Positions 1 to 5,432 of a stretch of 5,432 nucleotides of DNA are shown here, piece by piece. Within the stretch, counting starts at the first letter, position 1, and every line of letters begins with the position of its first letter. This DNA is from Azoarcus sp. PA01 (GTDB lineage Bacteria > Pseudomonadota > Gammaproteobacteria > Burkholderiales > Rhodocyclaceae), in contig LARU01000003.1 of NCBI GenBank assembly GCA_001274695.2, positions 1 through 5,432 on the forward strand, in the 5' to 3' direction. Both the position numbers and the translations under genes were made by a program. The notes under the pieces are model-generated. The model did not search any database. It saw only the letters and a program-made list of their open reading frames with translations, and was not told the DNA's origin.

Positions 1-220
1 AAGATGCCTGCAAAAAAGTTGCGCCAGTTGCAGCGCGCCTTTCAGGCGAGCGCACAAACTCCGCCTGTCGGTTGCAGCCCGAGCACGCCGAACGTTCGTC
101 TCCGCGCGTCGAATCCCTTGAAAATCATGGGATTTCGTTGCCTGCTTCGCGACCGACCGCTGCTTTGCGCTTCATATTTTCGGTCGCCTCCAACGGTGCT
201 AGCATCGCTTCACGTTAAAT

Positions 221-236
221 TGTTTGATATCAAACA
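221..236. promoter_or_regulatory. Perfect 16-bp palindrome, probable operator (left copy)
   Basis: TGTTTGATATCAAACA is its own reverse complement. It lies 60 bases before the hcrC start codon. A TTAAAT hexamer at 215-220, which could serve as a -10 box, abuts it, but no good -35 partner is seen. Palindromes with a TTGATATCAA core and no central spacer suit a dimeric winged-helix repressor such as a MarR-family regulator, a type common in aromatic-acid catabolism. That assignment is inference. No regulator gene is in the window. Confidence 0.55.
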
Positions 237-285
237 TTGATGCCGGACCGGCGAGAATCGCACCTGCGCTCGCGACGGTTCGCCC

Positions 286-292
286 AAGGAGG
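286..292 (+). promoter_or_regulatory. Ribosome binding site of hcrC (left copy)
   Basis: AAGGAGG is followed by four bases (CGAC) and then ATG at 297. It is a near-perfect Shine-Dalgarno sequence and decides the start: the in-frame ATGs further upstream, at 237 and 240, would add about 20 residues absent from Hcr-type small subunits. Confidence 0.85.
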
Positions 293-296
293 CGAC

Positions 297-774
297 ATGA
301 AGACTCTGCTGATACTTTCGGTGAATGGCCGGCCGCGCGAGGACGCAGTGGCCGGGAATGCGTTGCTGATCGATTATCTGCGCGACACGCTCGGCCTGAC
401 CGGCACGAAGCAAGGCTGCGACGGCGGCGAGTGGCGGCGCGTGTACGGTGCTCATCGACGGCGAGCCGCGGCTTGCGTGCTGCACGCTCGCGCACTCTGT
501 GGCCGGGCGCTCGATCGAGACGATCGAAGGGCTCAGCCACGAAGGCAAGCTGTCGCGCCTGCAGCGCGCGTTCCACGAGCACCTCGGCAGCCAGTGCGGC
601 TTTTGCACGCCGGCATGATCATGGCGGCCGAAGCACTGTTGCGCCGTACTCCGCAGCCCGTCGCGCGACGCGATCCGCGCGGCGCTCGCCGGCAACCTGT
701 GCCGCTGCACCGGCTACGTGAAGATCATCGATTCGGTCGAAGCGGCCGCCTGCGCCAGCGAGGTGCCGGCATGA
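297..774 (+). pseudogene. hcrC: hcrC copy 1, frame-broken: 4-hydroxybenzoyl-CoA reductase small [2Fe-2S] subunit
   Basis: This is the same gene as at 4664-5137, read in sense. The frame is correct from the ATG at 297 through GCDGGE. An extra G at 433-434 then breaks the CGAC cluster motif (GECGAC becomes GEWRR). A missing G near 612 and an extra C at 657-659 shift the frame again, so no single frame spans the protein, although the N-cluster CGFCTPG and the [14 protein letters not shown] motif can both be found in pieces. The other copy lacks all three changes, so these are most likely read errors and not gene decay. At 451-470 this copy encodes LIDGEPRL where the other has LIDEPRL. The longer form fits family spacing better (Thauera-type proteins have a residue here), so this copy is probably right at that point. 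The stop TGA at 772-774 overlaps the hcrA start. Confidence 0.85.
760..765 (+). promoter_or_regulatory. Ribosome binding site of hcrA (left copy)
   Basis: GAGGTG sits five bases before the hcrA ATG at 771, inside the last codons of hcrC. It is a moderate Shine-Dalgarno match. Together with the ATGA stop/start overlap it suggests translational coupling. Confidence 0.5.
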
Positions 775-2507
775 ACGCGCCCGACCGCGAACTGCGCAAG
801 CTCGGCGCGGCCAACGGGGCGCCGCGCGGCGTCGGCGCCCGCCTGCCGCTCATCGACGGCATCGAGAAAGTCACCGCACGGCACGTTACACGGCCGATCT
901 GCCGGCCCAGGGCGCGCTGGTCGGCAAGATCCTGCGCAGCCCGTACGCGCATGCCGAGCTGCTCGAAGTCGACATCAGCGAAGCGCTGAAGCTGCCTGGC
1001 GTGCGCGGCATCGTCACCGGTGACGACTGCGACACGCCTTACGGCGTGATCCCGATCGCGCAGAACGAATTCCCGCTCGCACGCGGCGCATCCGCTATGT
1101 CGGCGAGCCGCTCGCCGCGGTCGCCGCGGTCGACGAGGCGACACCGACGCCGCGCTCGCGCTGATCCGGCTGAAAGTGCGCGAGCTGCCGGCGTATTTCG
1201 CGCGGCTGATGCGCGCGAGGCCGATGCGGTGCTGCTGCACGACAACAAGAAAGGCAACATCGAGCGCGAAGTGCATAACGAGTTCGGCGACACTGCCGCC
1301 GGTTTCGCGACGGCCGACCTGATCGCGAGGAAGTCTTCGAGTGCGCCCGAAATCCACCACGCGATGATGGAGCCGAATGCCGCGCTCGCAGCGTGGGACA
1401 ACGAGCGCGGGCACCTGACGCTGTGGTCAGTCACGCAGGTGCCGTACTACGTGCATGAATCGCTCGCGCGCTGCATGAAGCTCGACGCGGCCTATATCCG
1501 CGTCATCAAGCCGTTCGTCGGCGGCGGCTTCGGCCACCGCGTCGAGACGCTGAACTTCGAGATCATCGCCGGGCTGCTCGCGCGCGCAGCGCACGGCACC
1601 GTGCGCCTGCTGCAGACGCGCGAGGAAGCGTTCCTGACGCACCGCGGTCGGCCGCAGACGCACGTCCGCATGAAGCTCGGCCTCACGCGCGACGGGCGCA
1701 TGACCGCGTGCGCGGCGGAAGTCGTGCAGCGCGGTGGCGCGTATGGCGGCTACGGGCCTGGTGACGATCCTGTACGCCGGCGCATTGCTGAACGGCCTCT
1801 ACGATCTTCGTGCGGTCAAGTACGACGGCTATCGCGTCTATACGAACACCCCGCCATGCGGCGCGATGCGCGGCCACGGCACGGTCAACATCCGTTTCGC
1901 GTTCGAATCGCTGCTCGACATGATGGCGGCCGAACTCGGCCTCGACGCGTTCGCGGTGCGCCGCAAGAACCTGCTGAAAGCGCCGACCGACACGATCAAC
2001 GGGCCTGAAAGTGATGAGCTATGGCCTGCCCGAATGCCTCGACTGGGTCGAGCAGGCAAGCGGCTGGCGCGAGCGCGCAGCGCGGCTCAAAGCGACAGCG
2101 ACGGACCGATCAAGCGCGGCATCGGCATCGCCTGCTCGCACTTCGTCAGCGGCTCAGCCAAGCCGGTGCATTTCACCGGCCAGCCGCACGCGACGATCGC
2201 GCTGCGCGTCGATTTCGACGCCGGCATCACGATCCTGACCGGCGCATCCGACATCGGGCAAGGCTCGTCGACGATCATCACTCAGGTCGTCGCCGAAATC
2301 CTCGGCGTCGAATACCGCCGCCTGCGTCTCATCGCGACCGACTCGGCGCTGACGCCGAAGGACAACGGCTCGTATTCGTCGCGCGTGACTTTCATGGTCG
2401 GCAACGCTGCAGCGGACGCGGCGCGCAATCTCAAGCGCGTGCTCGTCGCCGCGGCGGCGAAGCGCCTGCAGGTTGCCCGAAGCCCACGTCGACTGGCCTC
2501 CCGGCGA
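771..2507 (+). pseudogene. hcrA: hcrA copy 1, frame-broken and truncated: 4-hydroxybenzoyl-CoA reductase molybdenum subunit
   Basis: This is the large catalytic subunit of the xanthine oxidase family. It binds the molybdopterin cofactor and removes the hydroxyl of 4-hydroxybenzoyl-CoA. The start at 771 overlaps the hcrC stop (ATGA). The opening residues [16 protein letters not shown] and the following [11 protein letters not shown] are in frame. Further recognisable pieces are a long correct stretch from about 1200 ([18 protein letters not shown]), VGGGFGH at 1517-1537, CGAMRGHGT at 1857-1883 and DIGQGSS at 2250-2270. These correspond to the cofactor-binding glycine-rich motifs of the family. 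The frame changes at the indels listed for this arm. Two of these, near 1324 and 1346, cancel and garble only about eight residues. The copy ends at the foldback junction, so the last third of the protein is absent here. Substrate specificity is inferred from resemblance to Hcr/Hba proteins. Confidence 0.85.
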
Positions 2508-2512
2508 TTCGA
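2491..2512. other. Foldback junction with 6-base microhomology
   Basis: The left arm follows the sense sequence of hcrA through GACTGG and CTC, then reaches CGGCGA at 2502-2507 and switches to antisense hcrA from about 430 bases further downstream. In the intact sense sequence (reverse complement of 2930-2950) CTC is followed by the same CGGCGA and then AGCGG. In the window it is followed by TTCGATG. The shared hexamer is the likely crossover. A stray C near 2497 and two extra Cs near 2500-2501 surround it. Confidence 0.75.
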
Positions 2513-2937
2513 TGATCGTCGGCCAGCGCCGATAATCGAGCCAGGCCTGACCGCGCCTTGTCGGCGACGCGTTCTCGTAGACGGTTTATTCCTCGGAGAT
2601 CGCGCCTGTCCCATGGTGGGGCCCGATCCCAGATCGCGCCCTGGACCTGTCCTTCGACCGACATCGGGTTGATCGCGAAGCCGCAGTCGATCGCCGACCA
2701 GACCTTGTCCACGGTCACCGTGCCGAGGTCGGTGTCGACGCTGACTTCGACGGCCTGCGCCGCGTACGAGAAACCATCGTCGAACCGACCGCGCCGCCGC
2801 GCTGCTTGCCGCCCTGGAACTCGGGCGGGCACGTGAACGTGCCTTTGACGGTCAGCATGCCGACCTCGACGAGCGCTTCCTCGACGACGTCGTGGAACGC
2901 GATGTGGCGCGACGCATCGCCGACGACTGCGGCCGCT
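2508..2937 (-). other. Single-copy loop of the foldback (later segment of hcrA)
   Basis: This stretch lies between the two arms and occurs once. Read on the minus strand it continues hcrA from the end of the right arm. Recognisable pieces, in different frames, include VKGTFTCPPEFQGG near 2810-2860, then AAQAVEVSVDTDLGTVTVDK, then AIDCGFAINPMSVEGQVQGA, and finally a stretch ending in an IIESP-like motif at about 2508-2520. Frame breaks are frequent: a G is probably missing at 2774-2775, and 2587-2640 appears to hold several extra bases. Errors look denser here than in the arms. No other gene is seen on either strand. Confidence 0.85.
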
Positions 2938-4667
2938 TCGCCGAGCCAGTCGACGTGGGCTTCGGCAACCTGCAGGCGCTTCGCCGCGCGGCGACGAGCA
3001 CGCGCTTGAGATTGCGCGCCGCGTCCGCTGCAGCGTTGCCGACCATGAAAGTCACGCGCGACGAATACGAGCCGTTGTCCTTCGGCGTCAGCGCCGAGTC
3101 GGTCGCGATGAGACGCAGGCGGCGGTATTCGACGCCGAGGATTTCGGCGACGACCTGAGTGATGATCGTCGACGAGCCTTGCCCGATGTCGGATGCGCCG
3201 GTCAGGATCGTGATGCCGGCGTCGAAATCGACGCGCAGCGCGATCGTCGCGTGCGGCTGGCCGGTGAAATGCACCGGCTTGGCTGAGCCGCTGACGAAGT
3301 GCGAGCAGGCGATGCGATGCCGCGCTTGATCGGTCCGTCGCTGTCGGCTTTGAGCCGCGCTGCGCGCTCGCGCCAGCCGCTTGCCTGCTCGACCCAGTCG
3401 AGGCATTCGGGCAGGCCATAGCTCATCACTTTCAGCCCGTTGATCGTGTCGGTCGGCGCTTTCAGCAGGTTCTTGCGGCGCACCGCGAACGCGTCGAGGC
3501 CGAGTTCGGCCGCCATCATGTCGAGCAGCGATTCGAACGCGAAACGGATGTTGACCGTGCCGTGGCCGCGCATCGCGCCGCATGGCGGGGTGTTCGTATA
3601 GACGCGATAGCCGTCGTACTTGACCGCACGAAGATCGTAGAGGCCGTTCAGCAATGCGCCGGCGTACAGGATCGTCACCAGCCCGTAGCCGCCATACGCG
3701 CCACCGCGCTGCACGACTTCCGCCGCGCACGCGGTCATGCGCCCGTCGCGCGTGAGGCCGAGCTTCATGCGGACGTGCGTCTGCGGCGACCGCGGTGCGT
3801 CAGGAACGCTTCCTCGCGCGTCTGCAGCAGGCGCACGGTGCCGTGCGCTGCGCGCGCGAGCAGCCCGGCGATGATCTCGAAGTTCAGCGTCTCGACGCGG
3901 TGGCCGAAGCCGCCGCCGACGAACGGCTTGATGACGCGGATATAGGCCGCGTCGAGCTTCATGCAGCGCGCGAGCGATTCATGCACGTAGTACGGCACCT
4001 GCGTGACTGACCACAGCGTCAGGTGCCCGCGCTCGTTGTCCCACGCTGCGAGCGCGGCATTCGGCTCCATCATCGCGTGGTGGATTTCGGCGCACTCGAA
4101 GACTTCCTCGCGGATCAGGTCGGCCGTCGCGAAACCGCGGCAGTGTCGCCGAAACTCGTTATGCACTTCGCGCTCGATGTTGCCTTTCTTGTTGTCGTGC
4201 AGCAGCACCGCATCGGCCTCGCGCGCATCAGCCGCGGCGAATACGCCGGCAGCTCGCGCACTTTCAGCCGGATCAGCGCGAGCGCGGCGTCGGTGGTCGC
4301 CTCGTCGACCGCGGCGACCGCGGCGAGCGGCTCGCCGACATAGCGGATGCGCCCGCGTGCGAGCGGGAATTCGTTCTGCGCGATCGGGATCACGCCGTAA
4401 GGCGTGTCGCAGTCGTCACCGGTGACGATGCCGCGCACGCCAGGCAGCTTCAGCGCTTCGCTGATGTCGACTTCGAGCAGCTCGGCATGCGCGTACGGGC
4501 TGCGCAGGATCTTGCCGACCAGCGCGCCTGGGCCGGCAGATCGGCCGTGTAACGTGCCGTGCCGGTGACTTTCTCGATGCCGTCGATGAGCGGCAGGCGG
4601 GCGCCGACGCCGCGCGGCGCCCGTTGGCCGCGCCGAGCTTGCGCAGTTCGCGGTCGGGCGCGTTCAT
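2508..4667 (-). pseudogene. hcrA: hcrA copy 2, longest copy, frame-broken, C-terminus missing: 4-hydroxybenzoyl-CoA reductase molybdenum subunit
   Basis: The gene starts at 4667 on the minus strand, with ATGA overlapping the hcrC stop. It covers about 700 codons of a family usually near 770. In order it shows the N-terminal a/b-hammerhead-like part ([12 protein letters not shown], then YTADLPA), [20 protein letters not shown] near 4315-4375, the Mo-binding segment with VKPF-like [11 protein letters not shown] near 3900-3935, [31 protein letters not shown] near 3660-3700, [36 protein letters not shown] near 3170-3190, DNGSYSSRVTFMVGNA and TCPPEFQGG. Lost or gained single bases near 4620, 4527, 4240, 4153, 4138, 3787, 3315, 2987 and 2774 break the frame; the left arm has the expected base at most of these. 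It ends at an IIESP-like motif. By family comparison that is roughly 20 codons before the conserved catalytic glutamate (GAKE-type motif), so the active-site base is not in the window. The frame breaks look like sequencing errors. Confidence 0.88.
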
Positions 4668-5137
4668 GCCGGCACCTCGCTGGCGCAGGCGGCCGCTTCG
4701 ACCGAATCGATGATCTTCACGTAGCCGGTGCAGCGGCACAGGTTGCCGGCGAGCGCCGCGCGGATCGCGTCGCGCGACGGCTGCGGAGTACGGCGCAACA
4801 GTGCTTCGGCCGCCATGATCATGCCCGGCGTGCAAAAGCCGCACTGGCTGCCGAGGTGCTCGTGGAACGCGCGCTGCAGGCGCGACAGCTTGCCTTCGTG
4901 GCTGAGCCCTTCGATCGTCTCGATCGAGCGCCCGGCCACAGAGTGCGCGAGCGTGCAGCACGCAAGCCGCGGCTCGTCGATGAGCACCGTACACGCGCCG
5001 CACTCGCCGCCGTCGCAGCCTTGCTTCGTGCCGGTCAGGCCGAGCGTGTCGCGCAGATAATCGATCAGCAACGCATTCCCGGCCACTGCGTCCTCGCGCG
5101 GCCGGCCATTCACCGAAAGTATCAGCAGAGTCTTCAT
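4664..5137 (-). CDS. hcrC: hcrC copy 2: 4-hydroxybenzoyl-CoA reductase small subunit, two [2Fe-2S] clusters
   Basis: This is a cytoplasmic electron-transfer subunit of the xanthine oxidase family, reading as an uninterrupted 157-residue protein. The N-terminal plant-ferredoxin-type domain (about residues 1-75) has C41, C46, C49 (GCDGGECGAC) and C60 (RLACC) as cluster ligands. The helical second domain has C99 and C102 (QCGFCTPG) and C134 and C136 (NLCRCTGY) for the second cluster. Length, motif spacing and wording resemble Thauera HcrC and Rhodopseudomonas HbaB, giving the 4-hydroxybenzoyl-CoA reductase call. A related aromatic or CO-dehydrogenase-type hydroxylase subunit is the alternative; the adjacent HcrA-like gene argues against it. 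It has no signal peptide. The start follows AAGGAGG by four bases. Its stop overlaps the hcrA start by ATGA. One codon between D54 and E55 is probably missing relative to the left arm (DGE), so the true protein is likely 158 residues. Confidence 0.92.
   Translation of the reverse strand: MKTLLILSVNGRPREDAVAGNALLIDYLRDTLGLTGTKQGCDGGECGACTVLIDEPRLACCTLAHSVAGRSIETIEGLSHEGKLSRLQRAFHEHLGSQCGFCTPGMIMAAEALLRRTPQPSRDAIRAALAGNLCRCTGYVKIIDSVEAAACASEVPA
4673..4678 (-). promoter_or_regulatory. Ribosome binding site of hcrA (right copy)
   Basis: On the minus strand this reads GAGGTG, five bases before the hcrA start at 4667 and within the end of hcrC. It is the same as in the left arm. Confidence 0.5.
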
Positions 5138-5141
5138 GTCG

Positions 5142-5148
5142 CCTCCTT
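5142..5148 (-). promoter_or_regulatory. Ribosome binding site of hcrC (right copy)
   Basis: On the minus strand this reads AAGGAGG, then CGAC and ATG at 5137. It is identical to the left copy and fixes the hcrC start. Confidence 0.85.
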
Positions 5149-5197
5149 GGGCGAACCGTCGCGAGCGCAGGTGCGATTCTCGCCGGTCCGGCATCAA

Positions 5198-5213
5198 TGT
5201 TTGATATCAAACA
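5198..5213. promoter_or_regulatory. Perfect 16-bp palindrome, probable operator (right copy)
   Basis: This is the second copy of TGTTTGATATCAAACA, 60 bases upstream of the hcrC start at 5137. The abutting TTAAAT is at 5214-5219 on the minus strand. The unchanged sequence in both arms means the palindrome itself is not a read error. Confidence 0.55.
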
Positions 5214-5432
5214 ATTTAACGTGAAGCGATGCTAGCACCGTTGGAGGCGACCGAAAATATGAAGCGCAAAGCAGCGGTCGGTCGCGAAGCAGGCAACGAA
5301 ATCCCATGATTTTCAAGGGATTCGACGCGCGGAGACGAACGTTCGGCGTGCTCGGGCTGCAACCGACAGGCGGAGTTTGTGCGCTCGCCTGAAAGGCGCG
5401 CTGCAACTGGCGCAACTTTTTTGCAGGCATCT

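Larger units (their letters stand above)
1..296 (+). other. Upstream region of the hcr operon, left copy
   Basis: There is no convincing gene in this stretch. Open frames exist on both strands, but none reads like a known protein. It is somewhat richer in A and T than the genes, as expected for a promoter region, and it ends in a strong ribosome binding site. Besides the palindrome at 221-236, there is an imperfect inverted repeat: CGAATCCC at 110-117 faces GGGATTTCG at 129-137, an 8-base stem with one bulged T and an 11-base loop. Its role is unknown. The right arm carries the same sequence without change, so these bases are read twice and are reliable. Confidence 0.6.
1..2507 (+). repeat. 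Left arm of giant inverted repeat (foldback)
   Basis: This arm is the reverse complement of 2938-5432, and I compared the two line by line. The first roughly 430 bases (2-432) are identical to 5002-5432. After that the arms differ only by small indels, with no clear substitution. The arm carries the hcr upstream region, hcrC and the first part of hcrA in sense orientation. Indels judged to be errors here, because the other arm keeps the protein frame, are: extra G at 433-434, missing G near 612, extra C at 657-659, missing G near 876, missing G near 1085, missing C near 1142, missing C near 1324, extra C at 1346-1348, extra C at 1757-1758, extra C at 2004-2005, missing C near 2094 and extra C at 2476-2478. 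The arm ends in the junction at about 2502-2507. Confidence 0.97.
2938..5432 (-). repeat. Right arm of giant inverted repeat (foldback)
   Basis: This is the same sequence as 1-2507 on the opposite strand. Left position p pairs with 5434-p over the first 430 bases, and the offset then drifts as indels accumulate. Errors assigned here, because the left arm keeps the protein frame, are: a 3-base loss near 4975-4977, a lost C in the run at 4620-4622, a lost C near 4527, an extra A at 4152-4154, a lost base near 4136-4139, a lost C near 3787, a lost base near 3315 and a lost base near 2985-2988. Around 1188-1200 on the left and 4232-4250 on the right both arms change frame, so at least one error is likely in each. 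True paralogues would be expected to differ by synonymous substitutions, and none were found. Confidence 0.97.
5138..5432 (-). other. Upstream region of the hcr operon, right copy
   Basis: This is base-for-base the reverse complement of 2-296. It holds the operator-like palindrome, the imperfect AATCCC/GGGATT inverted repeat and the hcrC ribosome binding site, and no supported gene. It ends within one base of the mirror point of the window start. Confidence 0.6.

Noticed and set aside
11..48. Possible minus-strand terminator: CGCCT/AGGCG hairpin at 36-48 and a T6 tract (minus strand) near 12-17
   Set aside because: The stem is only five base pairs, lies about 20 bases from the T tract, and no gene on that strand is seen to end here.
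125..175. Tiny divergent minus-strand ORF (16 residues, MKRKAAVGREAGNEIP) with GGAGG at 187-191, overlapping by ATGA a 28-residue frame at 42-128
   Set aside because: The ribosome-site spacing (11 bases) is long, neither peptide resembles a regulator or leader, and the short frames are compatible with chance. I considered it as the start of a divergent regulator, but no frame continues into one.
221..236. FNR/HbaR-type site (TTGAT-N4-ATCAA) controlling an anaerobic operon
   Set aside because: The half-sites TTGAT and ATCAA are present but directly joined, with no four-base spacer, so the geometry does not fit an FNR-family dimer.
4..240. 78-residue open frame upstream of hcrC (mirrored at 5194-5430)
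   Set aside because: It has no ribosome binding site, resembles no known protein, and runs through the promoter palindrome. It is most likely a chance frame.
1014..1025. 12-bp perfect palindrome GTCACCGGTGAC
   Set aside because: It lies inside hcrA coding sequence (residues IVTGDD) and is well explained by codons in high-GC DNA.
2715..3419. Long minus-strand open frames rich in Arg/Ala/Ser, and similar frames across the window, as separate proteins
   Set aside because: They are shifted frames of hcrA created by single-base indels and high GC; parts switch into genuine hcrA sequence only where errors restore the frame.
1..5432. Novel inverted-repeat mobile element or hairpin-ended replicon carrying hcr genes
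   Set aside because: There is no transposase, recombinase, replication or telomere-resolution gene, no target-site duplication is visible, and the palindrome arms consist entirely of an ordinary catabolic operon with read-error-like indels.

Overview
The window is one large foldback palindrome. Bases 1-2507 and 2938-5432 are the same roughly 2.5 kb sequence in opposite orientation, joined by a 430-base single-copy loop (2508-2937). Read by eye, the arms differ only by about 20 small insertions or deletions. Nearly all are single G or C bases, mostly in short homopolymers; one is a 3-base difference. I found no clear base substitution. Base 2 pairs with base 5432, so the two ends coincide almost exactly. 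The simplest reading is a snap-back chimera in a single uncorrected long read or an amplified molecule, not a new biological system. A real inverted duplication cannot be excluded from this sequence alone.

The underlying unique locus is best read on the minus strand from 5432 down to 2508. It holds about 295 bp of upstream DNA with a perfect 16-bp palindrome, then hcrC, then hcrA. hcrC encodes the small [2Fe-2S] subunit of a xanthine-oxidase-family 4-hydroxybenzoyl-CoA reductase. hcrA encodes the large molybdopterin subunit and lacks its C-terminal end. The genes overlap by ATGA and form an operon. The medium FAD subunit gene (hcrB/hbaD) is not in the window.

The enzyme reductively removes the phenolic hydroxyl of 4-hydroxybenzoyl-CoA to give benzoyl-CoA, the central intermediate of anaerobic aromatic degradation. 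HcrC would pass electrons through two [2Fe-2S] clusters to the Mo site in HcrA. High GC and the resemblance to Thauera/Azoarcus-type Hcr proteins suggest a denitrifying or otherwise facultatively anaerobic betaproteobacterium. Rhodopseudomonas-like or Magnetospirillum-like alphaproteobacteria remain possible.

Layout: 1-296 upstream region; 297-774 hcrC copy 1 (frame-broken); 771-2507 hcrA copy 1 (frame-broken, truncated at the junction); 2508-2937 loop, the only copy of a later hcrA segment, antisense; 2938-4667 rest of hcrA copy 2 (antisense, frame-broken); 4664-5137 hcrC copy 2 (antisense, intact reading frame); 5138-5432 upstream region again.
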